Assembly: GCA_029216955.1 (NCBI GenBank)
Contig: JANAVB010044017.1
Location: 5,755,029 to 5,819,028 of the forward strand
Source: Iris pallida
Taxonomy: Eukaryota > Streptophyta > Magnoliopsida > Asparagales > Iridaceae
DNA: 64,000 bases
Direction: 5' to 3'
Part shown: positions 1-12,560 of the stretch, one piece after another
Layout of the letters: each line of letters starts with the position of its first letter
Numbering within the stretch: position 1 is the stretch's first letter
Program-made: the position numbers and the translations under genes
The notes under the pieces: generated by a model
The model's database searches: none
What the model was told of the DNA's origin: nothing
The model's input: the letters and a program-made list of their open reading frames with translations, nothing else

Positions 1-240
1 ATGACCTCAGCCAGTGCTTTGCGCTGTGCTGGATTGCGCTGGCGCAAGCCATCCATGCGCAAGCCAGCCATGCGCAAAGTAACCCCTGCGCAATCCACCC
101 ATGCGCAGTTGACTTCTGCGCAGTCTGTTCCTGCGCAATCCACCCATACGCAGTTCACTTCTGCGCAGTCTGTTCATGCGCAATCTGCCCCTGTGCCCTG
201 TGCCCCTGCGCACTTGGCACCCTGCGCAACTGACACCTGC
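1..240. repeat. TGCGCA-rich minisatellite in LTR
   Basis: About fourteen imperfect units of roughly 15-16 bases, each carrying TGCGCA or a one-base variant and joined by short linkers such as ATCCACCCA and GTCTGTTCC. It lies where the D LTRs have another GC-rich repeat (about 12400-12560). The lack of stop codons here produces spurious reading frames on both strands. Confidence 0.75.
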
Positions 241-593
241 GCAATCCAACTCCCTGACCCCTTGCGCAATCCATTGGCTTTTGGAGTTTTGGTTATTTCT
301 TTAAGCTTGGCTCTTCTATAGTCCTATATATATTGGTATTTTATTAGATATTTTACGTCCATTTTATATACTTACGCCTTTTGTCATGAACTTGATTTTA
401 CTTAATATGTTTTGAATGACTATTGTACATGGCATGGCATGACAAGGAACTAGCATAACACGACAGTGACCCGCAGTGGTGCACTCCTGACATGACCAAC
501 CTGACTTGATAGTGGCCCGTAGTGGCGCACTCCTGACAGTACCCTGACATGATTTATCTTGATAACTTGATAGTGGCCGTGGCGGCGCACTCC

Positions 594-620
594 TGACTTG
601 ACTTGACTTGACTTGACTTG
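594..620. repeat. (TTGAC)n short array
   Basis: Five to six consecutive TTGAC pentamers inside the LTR. The D LTRs have an interrupted version (around 12877-12910), so the pure array expanded in this copy. Confidence 0.7.
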
Positions 621-1907
621 CCTTGACACCGTGGGTGCTCCTGCTTGCTTGCTTGTACAATCCACTTGTCTTGTCTTGCATCATGTCTAGGACGTGACTT
701 CCTGGGTACCACGGCCAGGGACTCGCGCTAAATTTAATTAGGCGAATGATTAGATCAAACTAGAACATGGAGAATTCCCAGTCACAGGCAATCTCATTAT
801 CTGGACGCTTTAATGGACTTGTAGCTTGCCGACGAGTAGAGCACATTTCCAGCACACTGTCATGTGTTGCACCCTCTAAGTCACCTAAGGGTACATTTGT
901 CTCCCGGGCAATGTACCCACCTATAACTCTTAACCCGCGGAAGGATAACTGGATGGTCTGCAGGGCTTGGGACTGGAATTCTTACTTGCATCTTGTTAGT
1001 AATTAGGTTTGTGATAACCCTAGTTAGTTAAAGTAGTAAGCCGTAGTACTTGCTTGGCCGATTGTAAATGAATGGTGTCCAGCTCTGTCTAAGTCTTGTC
1101 TAGCCCCTGTACCTGGAACTCTTGATCATGATTGTTTTACTTATCTCTAACGATAAATGGGTAGAGACAGTGAGCTATTCAGGCGAAGGGGTACAATCCC
1201 GGTCCTTGTTTGGTTTAAGGATTGTAACCTGGCTCCCGCAATGGTTCCACGTCCCTAGTCGTTTATCGCCCTGTGTACTTTACTACTTGTACTTCTTTTA
1301 TTCTTTATGTTCTGATATGCTGGCTTTTGTTCTTATTTGTGGCCTCCTTGTGGCACTTGCTCTTTCTGGGGTTTGACCCAGCTGGTTTTGTATGGCCAGA
1401 TTTTGGAGCAGCTCCCGAGGATCTACCAAGCTTCCAGTCCAATGGTGACAACTAGACGGAACCCGGGCCAAGTGTGGGTTTTCCTTTTTGATTCACCCAC
1501 TTATATGTAAATTTATTCTTTTGAGGCATTTAGCCGACGAGCACCTGTTAGCTCGATGCATTTACTTACTGTCTGCCTACGGGCTGTAAACATGATTGAC
1601 AAATCCTAGGGTTGATCATGTATGACTGAACTCTTACTAGTCTTGTCATTTTGTACGACTAGCTTCATGATCATCCAATATGTAATATTTGGGACGCCTT
1701 ATATATATATTGATGCTCTAATATCTTGTAACTCTGTTAATTGCTTGAGATTGAGACAATAGGCTTGACCTTAAGAGACTGCTGGCTTGTAGTAAACCCC
1801 CATATCTAGACAGCCGTGACCGTATAGTTGAGATGTATTCTATTTCAATATACGTAGCTGGCTATGTCTGCCCCCGCTCTCCAGTATTCTGGTTCTGGGG
1901 CGTGACA

Positions 1908-2519
<612 letters not shown>

Positions 2520-2524
<5 letters not shown>

Positions 2525-2716
2525 TGTATTTAAAAGTTTCAATATATAGATTATCATATATAATTAATAACAATCCACATTAAAACCTAAACCTACCCAT
2601 GGACTGTAGCAACTCCAAAACCAGGTTGGTCGAACCTTAATACCCCTCTATTCCCTATTTGGTCGACCATCTATAACCCCCACTCCCTTCTAATATATAT
2701 ACTTCCATATATATCC

Positions 2717-2782
<66 letters not shown>

Positions 2783-4152
2783 TCTTATCTATAAAAAAAA
2801 AAATTCTAACCCTAACAAAAACTTCTTTCTTTCCCCTACCAATTCTGCCAGCCCCTAGCAGCCCTTTAATTCAAAAATAGCAACCCTATCACCCTCTACA
2901 TCTTTTCCTCCATCACAAGTTCATCCTTTCCATCTCTCCTTCTCCACAACACCTTTTTCTCCAAAATTTTCAAGAACCCTCCATTAAAACCCTTACCATC
3001 TCCACAAATAGAAACCACCACCTCCATCACCTTTTTCTCAAAGACAAGGAGAGCACACGAAGAGCAAGCAAGGTGGACACACGTAGAACAAGGAAGCACA
3101 AATCACGAACTCACTTCCAAATATTTTATTGGTATGTAATCAAAATCCACTTCTTGATTTTTCCCATGAGATGTTTTCCTTTCAAATTAATATCAACCCA
3201 ACCTCATAAAACCATGATTTACGTGTCGTAACCATGTATGAATACTAGAATTTGATCATATGCATGTATGTTAAGTTTGGAAGGAATTAATGGCATAATC
3301 ATGCATGTTGCTAGGTTTTAGTAAATAGGATTGATAGCAAAATTAGATGGTAGAAATACGAGAATAAATACATATTAATTCCGTATATTAAATAATTTTA
3401 TAATAATTTTATGATATTTTATATAAAACTGAACCAAACTTGACATGCCATAAACTAGTCTCCCGTTTGTAGTTTTGACATATGTTGGCACATAGGAAGA
3501 TGCTGAATTTTAGGGATAAGTGATAAATTTTAGTGATAAAATCAGGTTTTTAGATGTTTAATGTTCATATTTTGATGGGCAAACATTGTGGTTAGGTGGT
3601 GTTAATAATCTATACAAGTTCCATGTACAGCTAGTAGGTATAAAGGGACAATTTTCCTGTACCATGCCAAAAATATTAAATCTGGAATTCAGAGTTTAAA
3701 TGGGAATAAATTATGATTTAAAATTGTAGTTTCATGTTTTTAATATGGTTTATACTCATGTCCATGTATTGGGAACCTAGTCTCAAATTTTGGATGACAA
3801 AAGACTAGAAACTAGGTAATGATATCCCATATAAGCATATGAACTTGTTGTGCCATGTACCCATGTGTCATGTGTAATAATCAGACTTGGTTATGCATAT
3901 GACAATAATGGATTCTTAATAAAAATAAAGTTAGTCATGTGGATTTTAGTTCTTGTAGTTAATTTAATTGTATAGTTTATTTGGATTTCGAAGACTTGGA
4001 TGTGGGACCATATCTAAATCTACATCTTGCGGAGCCATGCAAGTGTATCTTACTATACTATATTCAGTATCTTATTATTTATATTACAGTATATTAATTT
4101 GACCTAGAAACGTATATCGATTTTCGTTTCTAAGCCAGACTCAGATGCATTC
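2520..4152. other. AT-rich non-coding DNA, probable LTR remnant carrying the B insertion site
   Basis: No coding region. It contains another TA array at about 2718-2780 and a pyrimidine-rich tract with AACCCTAAC at about 2805-2950, like the leader region of the F LTRs. A long AT-rich stretch follows. Copia element B is inserted at its right end and the interrupted sequence resumes at 48285. The layout resembles the U3/leader of an LTR, but no second copy lies in the window, so the family is unknown. Confidence 0.45.
4148..4152. repeat. Target-site duplication of B, left copy
   Basis: CATTC immediately before the B LTR. The partner at 48280-48284 is TATTC (one mismatch), in line with B being the oldest element of the nest. 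Confidence 0.75.
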
Positions 4153-4833
4153 TGTTGGACGCGTGCGGAAGTGTTTGCCAACCCACCAGATCAAAACCAA
4201 CCCCCGTCTAATGGACACCAAGCACAAGATGAAGACAAGCTGGACAAATTCTAACCTTTAATAATTCAGATGAAATTACAAGATTGACAGAACTCACGTT
4301 GAACCCTTTTCCCTAATAGGTTCAACCCCTTGACCACTCTCATGAAGAAAAACAGAAGATTACAATGGAGATCACTCACCAACCCGTAGCAATCTTCCTA
4401 ACCGAAGTTGACGACTCCTCGATTAAATCTTCTTCTTCCTTCTATCTTGGATGGCAAAGTCCTATTAGTAAAGTACGGACTTTCTCTTAGATTTTCTTGC
4501 GGACGAGTACCCTGAATCTCCACTTTGTGCCTTCTTTTTGTGCCTCCACCCTCACCTCATATAAATAAGATGAGAAACCTAATTTTAGGATTAGAAAACC
4601 CTAAAAGTAGTCCACTATCAGATCTGGCCGTCCACCAACAACCAACGATGTAAATTATATCCCATCACCAATTATGGACGTTCAAAAATGATCAAATTAA
4701 ATATTTGATACAAATTTGTAAATCTAATTAAATCAGATATTTAATCTAGATTTTCAAATCATATCAAATTAAAACTTCTACCATATTTGGGCTCCAAAAT
4801 TTGCTCTTACCAAATCCAGGCAAGACTCCAACA
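4153..4833 (-). mobile_element. B 3' LTR
   Basis: 681 bases, TGTTGGACGC... to ...GACTCCAACA. It aligns with 47583-48279 over its whole length, with many substitutions and a roughly 20-base indel near 4230. Confidence 0.9.
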
Positions 4834-4845
4834 ATCTCTCCTTCT
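4834..4845 (-). promoter_or_regulatory. B polypurine tract
   Basis: Directly inside the 3' LTR. On the minus strand it reads as a purine run (AGAAGGAGAGAT), the expected primer for plus-strand DNA synthesis, and it fixes the orientation of B. Confidence 0.7.
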
Positions 4846-4972
4846 GGTCTGATAATAGGGTGTTGATCACATGGCTCCTCAATTGGACTCTACGTATGTC
4901 GTCCCGCGACATAGTTTCTGCTCTCCCATGCCACTCATCTTCGATCCCCCGAGCTGCTATGCATCTTCTTTT

Positions 4973-4977
4973 GTCTC
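4973..4977. repeat. Target-site duplication of A, left copy (GTCTC)
   Basis: GTCTC directly before the LTR end of A. The identical pentamer lies at 34198-34202 directly after the other end. Confidence 0.92.
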
Positions 4978-5559
4978 TGTTACGCCCCAGAACCAGAATA
5001 CTGGAGAGCGGAGGACAGACACAGCCAGCTACGTACATTGAAGTATAATTTACCTCGATGTACGGTCGCGACTGTCTAGATATTTAGGGATTTATCTACA
5101 AGCCAACAGTCTCTTATGGTCATGAACATGCCTACTGTCTCAATCTCAATAAGCAAGTAATTGTTACAAGATGTAATATCATCAGACATACAAAGGCATC
5201 CCAAACATTACATATTCAGATGATCATGAAGCTAGTCATACAAAATACGAAGACTAGCAAGAGTTTAAGTCATACATGATCAATCCTAGGATTTGTCAAT
5301 CATGTAACAGCCCGTAGGCAGACAGAAATTAAAGTTTCAATACGAGCTAACACTTGCTCGGCAGCTAAACGCCTCAAAAGAATAATTTACAAATAAAGTG
5401 GGAGAGCAAAATAAAAAACCCACTCGTTGTCAGGATTACGTCTGGTGTTCACCATCTGGCTAGAAGACAGGAAGATCCACGGGAGCTACTTCGAAATTTG
5501 AGTTTTTCAAGATTTTAGCTACAAAACAGCTCAAAGAGGCAAAAACAGTCATTCGCAGT

Positions 5560-6010
5560 GATTGCGTTGCGCGAGCAAAACTGCCAACGGCGCATGTTGC
5601 GTGCGGGAAAAATCGTCCACGGCGTACGTTGCGTACAAGCACGGCGCACGAGCACGCGACAGAAAATTGCGCGGGTGCGCGACCGCGCAAGTTGCACGTT
5701 GTGCGTCGTGCGCGGGCAAAATCGCCCACGGCGCACGTTGTGCGCAAGCACGGCACGCGGCAGAAAATTGTGCGGGCGCACGGCCGCGCAAGTTGCACGT
5801 TGCCCGTGGGCAAAATCACCCACGGCACACATTACGCATAAGCCCGGCACGCGGCCGCGCAAGTTGCGCGTCTCGTGCGGGAAAATTGCCTACGGTGCAC
5901 GTTGCTCCCAAGCACAGCGCGCAGGTGCGCGGCCTCGCAAGTTGCACGTTACGCGCAGGCAAAATTGCCAACGACGCACAGCGCACGACAGCAAAGACAC
6001 TGCGCGCGAC
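5560..6010. repeat. CpG-rich hairpin minisatellite in A 3' LTR
   Basis: Imperfect units of about 80-110 bases built from GCAAGTTGCACG, a GGGCAAAATCGCCCACG hairpin core and CGCACGTTGCGCGCAAGCACGGCGCGC-like segments. The counterpart in the 5' LTR is 33030-33590. The absence of stops creates several long but meaningless frames on both strands (for example 5558-6073). Confidence 0.9.
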
Positions 6011-6418
6011 ACTATTAATCGTCCCGACAGCACCAAAAGGTGTGGGAAACCCATGAACATAAAAATGGCATAACTTGCTCATACGAAGTCGAAATCAAGC
6101 GATTCAAAAGTCAAAATTGGCTAGAATTGAATTCCCTACAACATGGAACCATTAGATCTCGAAAATAACCAAGTTTTAGAGATCAAAACCAAGAAAAACT
6201 AAAAAATTACAAACTTAGATCTACAAGAATCCGTCCATCAAATCCAAAAATGTCAAGTTCTAAAGATGTTTAGAATCAAGTAAGGAAGAGAATGGAACAA
6301 TAAAACGTGAGATCCATCATGAAGCAAGTTGCACTTGCCTAGGACTTAGTAGGTGGAAGGAGTAAATGAAGAAGATGAAGAAGTAAATGCAAATAATGAA
6401 GGAGAGAGAAGGAGTTGA

Positions 6419-6426
6419 TTTTTATA
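6419..6426 (-). promoter_or_regulatory. TATA-like box, A 3' LTR
   Basis: TATAAAAA on the minus strand, about 195 bases inside the LTR start, with the matching box at 33993-34000. Transcription would start shortly downstream and the hairpin minisatellite would lie in the leader. Confidence 0.5.
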
Positions 6427-6618
6427 CAAAATCTCTCCATCTCAAACCAAAACAAACCAATCCAAGCCAAATTGAACCGAACCAAATTAAAATAAACTAA
6501 GTCAAGATTAAACCTAGACTAGGCTAAGCAAGACAAGTCTAATTACGGTCCAACTGATAAATGTCAGAAATCCGTATACGTATACTAAAAATACGTAGAA
6601 CGAAAAACGGGAGTGACA

Positions 6619-6661
6619 ACTCTACACACTTTAAAAGAATTTTATCCTCAAAATTTAATCA
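6619..6661 (-). promoter_or_regulatory. A 3' end motif and polypurine tract
   Basis: On the minus strand it reads as a conserved ATTTTGAGGATAAAATTC block, then AAAGTGTGTAGAGT, up to the LTR. The same block precedes the 3' LTRs of D (19202-19244), F (24114-24151) and C (43964-43997). Confidence 0.7.
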
Positions 6662-6783
6662 AAAGGCTAGAGGTGTCGGGGCAAGCTACACTAATACTTG
6701 CAATCTACGACCAGCAGTCAACCATGCAATTATTCATGCAAGCAAGGAAGTAAAAGCATAAGGCATAAGAAAGACATTATACC

Positions 6784-8371
6784 TTATGAGTCAAACAGGT
6801 ATGGATATTGCGATCGAATATCATCCTCGCACTCCCACATTGACTCACCTAAAGAATGGTGACCCCAAGCAACACGGACTAAACTAATAGTCTTGTTCTT
6901 GAGTACCTTCTCTCTTCGGTCTAATATGGATACGGGCCTCTCCTCATACAAAAGGTTGGTACCAACAACCAATTCCGAATGATCAATAATATGGCTTGGA
7001 TTCGAGATATATCATCACAATTGGGATACATGGAAAATGTTATGTACCTCACGTAACAATGGCGGAAGAGCGAGACGGTAGGACACATCACCTACTCACT
7101 CTAGAATGTCGAACAAACCTATATACCTTGGACTAAGCTTTCCCCCTACGTCAAATTGAATGACGCCATGGGTAGGCGTGATCCTAAGGAATATGTGGTC
7201 GCCGATAAAAAACTCAAGTGGGCGCCGATGAGAATCGGCCCAATGGGGCTGACGATCTTATGCAACTCAAAGATGATCTCTAACTTGTCTGACCACCTCG
7301 ATAGTCTGCGTAACCATCTCTGAACCAAGGATCTGCCTCTCACCTACATCATTCTATGCTAACGGAGATCTGTACTTTCTGCCGTACAAGGCCTCAAAGG
7401 GTGCCATCTGGATACTGGCCTAGAAACTGTTGTTATAGGAGAACTCCATGAGATGCATATGATCTTCCTACGAACCACCAAAGTCGAGTGTACATGATCG
7501 TAACATATCTTCGAGATTACGTATCGTGCGTTCTGACTGACCATCTGTCTGTAGATGATATGCTGAACTGAACTTGAGACGAGTCCCTAAGCTCTCTTGA
7601 AGACACCGCCAAAAGTGCGATATAAATCTTGAATCTTTCCGATATAATACTGACTGGCACTCCATATAACCTAACTATCTGCCTAAGGTACATCTCTGTC
7701 AGCTGATCTGTCGATTGACCAATCCTGAAAGGAAGAAAATGAGCTACCTTGGTGAGTCTGTCAACTATAACCCAGATAGCATCTCTCCCAGCTGGGGATT
7801 TAGGTAACCCAGTTACAAAATCTATGGTAATGTGCTCCTATTTCTATTCTGGGATCGGTAAAGGTTGAAAAAGTCCAGCAGGTCTCTGATGTTCAGCTTT
7901 AACTTGTTGACAAACTAAACAACGAGAGATAAACCGGGCTATCTCTCTCTTCATGCCATTCCACCAGAAATGCTGACGAATATTACGATACATCTTCGTA
8001 CCACCGGGATGAATTGAATACTGTGAACTGTGAGCTTCTGCCATGATCTCTTGCCAGATATCACCACTAGGTACACAAAGACGCCTTCCATGTCGGAGTG
8101 TACCATCTTCGTGAATACATAACTCTGGTCTTCGTCCTGCTTCACACTCTGTTCTGAGCCGCTGAAGCTTAGAATCTATTGATTGCGCTATTTTGATCAT
8201 CTCAACTATGCTGGACTGAACTTGTATGCTGGCTATCAATGCCACATTAGTAGAAAGAACTATTTCTATCCCCATCTTCTGAAGATCTGCTAATAACTCT
8301 GGCTATGCTGTTAGAAAATAAGCTCCTACTCTTCTGCTCAACGCACATGCAACTACGTTGGCCTTTCCAGG
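6784..8371 (-). pseudogene. A integrase and chromodomain (pol C-terminal part), decayed
   Basis: Minus-strand continuation of A pol beyond the F insertion. The end of RNase H ([11 protein letters not shown]) lies next to 8371. 8275-7844 is open and encodes the linker plus the HHCC zinc-binding integrase domain (HPGGTKMYRNIRQH, then CLVCQQ). 7665-7146 holds the integrase core, with the DGQSERT segment around the catalytic Glu recognisable but in pieces because of stops and frameshifts. 6972-6784 ends the protein with a chromodomain (RPVSILDRREKVLKNK, then VRVAWGHHSLGES and a YPYLFDS end before the stop). Integrase would insert cDNA, and the chromodomain is thought to guide targeting to heterochromatin. 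No intact product is possible. Confidence 0.88.
8367..8371. repeat. Target-site duplication of F, left copy (CCAGG)
   Basis: CCAGG before the F LTR, identical to 28156-28160 after it. The pentamer is part of the HPGKAN codons of A's RNase H. Confidence 0.92.
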
Positions 8372-8692
8372 TGTAATAGCCACCTAATAAAATATTGCTT
8401 TTATTATTTATTTCTCTATATTATATTTGTTAATATTTTTTTAAGAAAAAATATATATCTTTAACATTAATTTTATTATCATTATCTTATTTTTAATTAA
8501 ACACATTTCTTTTTCTAAACTAAATATTTGTAAATTGCAAATTAACCATGATACCTAATATATACACATGTCCTCATGCATGAAGCATGGGCAAAATAGT
8601 AATTTTACTTGGGGACACATGTCTACATACATGAATTTATTAGTAAAAAGAAAAAAGTAAAAGAAAAAGAAAAGGAAAAGGAAAAAACAAAA

Positions 8693-8703
8693 TATTTATA
8701 TAG
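8693..8703 (+). promoter_or_regulatory. TATA-like box, F 5' LTR
   Basis: TATTTATATAG about 320 bases into the LTR, followed by a pyrimidine-rich leader. The same sequence is found at 24503-24513 in the other LTR. Confidence 0.5.
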
Positions 8704-9289
8704 AGAGGATGAGAGAGGGCTCTCAGCCCCATCACCCGAGCCTCCCCTCTCTCCCTCTCGGTTCTATCTCTCCCCCTCTACATCGGCTTCCTCTCCTTTC
8801 TCCATCCCTCTCACTTTCCTCATCTCTCATTTTCTCTATCTCTCTCTCACTCCCTCTCTCCACTCCTCACTTATGATCGTGCACCCGTGCCCACGGCGAC
8901 GGCCGACTGGCCCTCCACCGTCGGCGGCCTCCCCTCCAGCCGGCCATCCTCCATCACCACCTCCATCACCACCTCCAACACCACCATCTCCATCTCCATC
9001 TCCACAATCATCACCACCACCACCATCTTCAAACCCTAACCCCTTATAAAAAAAAGAAGAAGAGGGGGAAGAAGAAGAAGCTCGAAGAAGGAGTTGGAAG
9101 AAAAGGAGATCAAACCCAATTCCCCAAATTCAAATTCCTAAAATTTCCAAGGCAAGCCCTCTCCTATCATAAATCTTTTAATTTTATTCATGTCAAATTC
9201 CTATATTGTTTCTTAGATTGTTTGATATTAGTTATTATGAAATAAATGACTATATCCAAAATTAAAATTGTTCTAGTGGGTCATTGGAA

Positions 9290-9530
9290 ATGAATTGTGC
9301 ATGACGTAGAAATTAGGAATATATGAATATGGTTATTCTAGTATGCTTGATTATGAGGAGTTGCTTGTGAGGTGTAAGTAGATTAGGGATCTAATCTTAA
9401 GCCCCAATAAGCCCCAAATGAATTGTGCATGACGTAGAAATTGGGAATATATGAATATGGTTATTCTAGTGTGCTTGATTATGAGGAGTTGCTTGTGAGG
9501 TGTAAGTAGATTAGGGATCTAATCTTAAGC
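9290..9530. repeat. ~120-base tandem duplication in F LTR
   Basis: Two units starting AATTGTGCATGACGTAGAAA and ending TAATCTTAAGCCCC. The right LTR has the same pair at about 25092-25323, so the duplication predates insertion of F. Confidence 0.85.
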
Positions 9531-10754
9531 CCCAAATGTGAAATTCTATTATGGATTAGCTATAATTATTTATTATGTCTGTAAGGGTATAAGTTTATAA
9601 TCGTGTATGCTTGATGATCGTGCACTTGCCAATTTGGGTCTAAATTCAAGTAGTACTCATAAATCCCTCTTCGGAATACTTTAGGTTGCTTTATGGTTCA
9701 AATGGAAAATTTTACATTCAAAATTGAAGGATTAACCACTGCTAGTAAATAGAAATATGATTAGTTTTATATTTTAGATGACATTTCAGGCCTAAGAATT
9801 AATAATTATTATAATCATGCAAGGCACTTCCAATACAAGTTTTGGATTTCTCTGACTCGATTTCGTAAACCGATAGGTCATTAGGAATTATTAAAAATAG
9901 AATTCAGCACATCTAATAATTTATTTAGACTACACTGTACATTGCAAAAGAGACATTTATGTATTGTTTAGCCTCAATATTTTATAATAAAGATTCTAGA
10001 TCGTACTGGTTCTAAAATTAGTCTCTGACCCATACACATGCATTGTACATTTAATCCAACATGATCTTAAACCAATATCAATATAAATGATATACTGAGA
10101 CAGAGAAATTTATTATGTTTAATAGTTCTTAGGCCTTGTCGGGGTCAAATTGAGGTAATGACAAAATAATTAATATGTGTTTGTTAAAGTCAGCATTACA
10201 AAACCCTTATGATCATTTAGATATTATTAAAAAAAATACGTAGAATGGGTCTTTATACCTTAAAGTGGACTAGAATACGGAATCCGAAATCAATATTTAA
10301 CAATTTGAACTGAAATCCATCAAAATTTATCGTAGATGCCAAATTTTAAATATTCTATATTTATCCATATAGTTATAGATTCGTTTGTTAAATTTTATTA
10401 AATTTTTAGGAACTTCCAAAAATTTTCCAATGATCTGGAATCTTGAATATATGTATGCATAATTATATAGTTGATTTATAATAGTTAAATAGAATATAAT
10501 TAGTTCTTGATTTCTTTGTAATAATCAAAACCTTATAAATTGCCATGCAAGTATAAAGTGTTTTGATTTATCTTTCACGTGCTATGGTGACTAACGAAAA
10601 TGCTAGATTACTTGTGTTTTGATAGAGTACCAGAGAGTTGACCATTTGCTACCATTTAGTACTGCAAATGGGTAAGAAATGCTAAGAACACTTGCTAGGT
10701 AAGAAGTTGAATATTTCTCACTTTATGGAATTTAATTTATAAATATACATATAA

Positions 10755-10870
10755 ATGCGTGGTTCCGGTGTTGAGAGTTGCTCCACCGAAGGGGTCGGCG
10801 TGCCCGGATATTAATTACGTGGTTCCGGTGTTGAGAGTTGCTCCACTGAAGGGGTCGGTGTACCCGATTA
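10755..10870. repeat. ~62-base tandem duplication in F LTR
   Basis: Two units with GTGGTTCCGGTGTTGAGAG and GAAGGGGTCGG. The same pair lies in the right LTR at about 26560-26672. Confidence 0.85.
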
Positions 10871-10956
10871 TTATATTTTTATCTATTGTAAAATTTTGGA
10901 GTCAATAAATACAAAGGAGACTCTGCCGAAATTTTCAATAATTTCGGGAGTTGGCC

Positions 10957-11107
10957 AAATTTTGGAAGTTTTAAGATTAGGAAACCTAGTAGGAAAATCT
11001 ATGTTATATCCAGTTTCTAGTCAACTAGAATCAAATTTTGGAAGCTTTAAGATTAGAAAACCTAGTAGGAAAATCTATGTTATATCCAGTTTCTAGTCAA
11101 CTAGAAT
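10957..11107. repeat. ~75-base tandem duplication present only in F 5' LTR
   Basis: AAATTTTGGAAG... to ...AGTCAACTAGAAT occurs twice here but once in the right LTR (26760-26834). This copy-specific duplication accounts for most of the length difference between the LTRs. Confidence 0.85.
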
Positions 11108-11370
11108 TTTACCCTATGGCGTGTTGTTTTTGACACACGAGATGGTAAGGTAAGTTGAAGGAATAGTTACTTGCCAATGACTTTATCATATGGCGTGTTG
11201 TCCTTGACACACGAGATGGTAAAATAAGTTGAATGATTCCTTACCAACAATTACTACCATATGGCGTGTTGCCCTGACGCACGAGATGGTAATAAGTTGG
11301 ATAATCTCCTGCCAACAAGAGATTACCATATGGCGTATTGTCTTTGACATACAAGATGGTAATCAAGTTG
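11107..11370. repeat. Four ~70-78-base tandem units in F LTR
   Basis: Units contain ATGGCGTGTTGTCCTTGACA, then CACGAGATGGTAA, AAGTTG and CTTGCCAA. The right LTR has four matching units at about 26834-27100. Confidence 0.85.
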
Positions 11371-11785
11371 GAACCAGATATTAGATCTATGAGTCAATAG
11401 ACTATTGTATGTGTTTGTAGTTGCATCATGGGGTGGAAGAGAACAACTGGATCACAACTATCGAAATCCCTACAATATAATTACACCAATAAAAGCTGAT
11501 CACTAGTCCCGCATCTGTAAGGCCTTACGATGTCGGGGGTGAGGCCTAGCTCACCAACAGAGAACAGTCCAGTAAATTTCGAGAATAAAATCAAAATTTA
11601 AAAATTTAATGCATACAAGTTTTCCACAAGATATGGAGGGGTCGGATCAAAGGCGTCGTACCCAATACAGATACCACCTGGTCCCGGGTAAATGGGATTA
11701 TTGTCGAAAAAATTGAGGGTGATCGTGATCCACATGTGTTCTCTATAAAAGTGCATAATCATATAGAAAACTTGACTATGATTGT

Positions 11786-11790
11786 GGTAG
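11786..11790. repeat. Target-site duplication of D, left copy (GGTAG)
   Basis: GGTAG before TGTCACCC. The identical pentamer follows D at 21686-21690, and a single copy sits at the unoccupied site in F's right LTR (27513-27517). Confidence 0.95.
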
Positions 11791-11950
11791 TGTCACCCTC
11801 ATTTCCCGTATTTCTCGTATTTCCCGTATTTTGGTATTTCTCGTATTTTGGATTTTTTATGGCTCGGTTTTATTGGGTTGGTCTGGTTCGGTTTATGTGT
11901 TGGATCACCATAACCTATGCTACCCCCTCAATCCACCACAACTCTCCCTC

Positions 11951-11957
11951 TTTATAT
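11951..11957 (+). promoter_or_regulatory. TATA-like box, D 5' LTR
   Basis: TTTATAT 160 bases into the LTR, followed by a CT-rich leader (CTCTCTCTCC, TTCTTCTTC). The 3' LTR has the same box at 19405-19411. Confidence 0.5.
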
Positions 11958-12399
11958 CCCTACCTACCACTCTCTCTCCTCATAACTTCCACCATTAATT
12001 TCCTTCTTCTTCTTCTTCTCCTTCCTCAACACAACTCTCCCAACCCTAGGCAAGTGCATCTTGCCACTACATGAGAACCCTCTTTTCATTGTCCATTTGC
12101 TAGATTAGGACATGATGATCAACATTAGAACTTGGGTTTTTGTGACTTGGAGCCTCTATTGTGATAGATCTAAGTTATTTCTATTTTTGGATTTTGCATG
12201 GTTTGATCTCTTTAAGTTGGATTTTCATGGGTTTTGGTGTTTCCAAGTGGAAGAGCATTCAATTCTACCCAAGTTGGGACTTTGGAAATCCGGATTTGGA
12301 GTTCGGATGGCCAAGTTCTGAACTTTTGAAGCTTTGGGTTCATCCATGGTGTTCTTGCTATTTGGAGAAGACAGTGAGCAGTGTGCAGAGCTAGTTAGC

Positions 12400-12560
12400 T
12401 TACGCACCCTGAGCTATGCGCGTTCTTTAGCGCTGCGTACGCAGGCTTGAGTACGCTTCCTGTTGGAAGCGTGTCTCCCTCAGCGTGCGTGACTTTTCAC
12501 CTACACTGCTCTCTCAGCGTGCGTGACTTTTCACCTACGCAGCTTCCCTGCGTGCGTGCT
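12400..12560. repeat. GC-rich short repeats in D LTR leader
   Basis: Variants of CTCAGCGTGCGTGACTTTTC and TACGCAGG repeated about four times, about 610 bases into the LTR. The 3' LTR copy is at about 19854-20014. It occupies the same relative place as the hairpin minisatellite of A and the TGCGCA repeat at 1-240. Confidence 0.7.

Larger units (their letters stand above)
1..1907 (+). mobile_element. Partial LTR of D-family Tekay-like Ty3/gypsy element (3' 1.9 kb)
   Basis: From about position 250 to 1907 this sequence runs parallel to the two D LTRs (12573-14230 and 20027-21685), with scattered substitutions and small indels. It ends in the same terminus, GGGGCGTGACA, at 1897-1907. The window starts inside the LTR, so its TG end is not seen. 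The DNA after 1907 is neither a PBS-like block nor a leader. This is therefore either a solo LTR or the 3' LTR of an element lying to the left. Positions 1-249 differ from D because the minisatellite there is of another type. The short open frames in this stretch are not genes. Confidence 0.88.
4834..4977 (-). other. B 3' internal segment left of insertion A
   Basis: 144 bases between the PPT side of B and the A insertion, contiguous with 34203 onwards once A and one GTCTC copy are removed. No protein domain is recognisable. Confidence 0.6.
4978..6618 (-). mobile_element. A 3' LTR, internally deleted
   Basis: 1641 bases against 2816 for the 5' LTR (31382-34197). The two align at both ends, but about 1068 bases present at 31905-32972 are missing here (junction near 5495-5500). 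The element-sense start is TGTCACTCCC at 6618. The distal end has decayed to TGTTACG on the plus strand at 4978. Confidence 0.9.

Noticed and set aside
5460..6082. Open frames of 70-171 codons on both strands
   Set aside because: Same minisatellite in the A 3' LTR. No start context, domain or frame conservation.
8609..9049. 146-codon proline-rich frame
   Set aside because: Made of AAAAAG, TCTC and CCACCATCA simple repeats of the F LTR leader. The right LTR copy is frame-shifted and the complement is equally open.
11107..11370. CRISPR-like array of regularly spaced repeats
   Set aside because: Units are directly adjacent tandem repeats of 70-78 bases without unique spacers, in a plant LTR. 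No cas genes.
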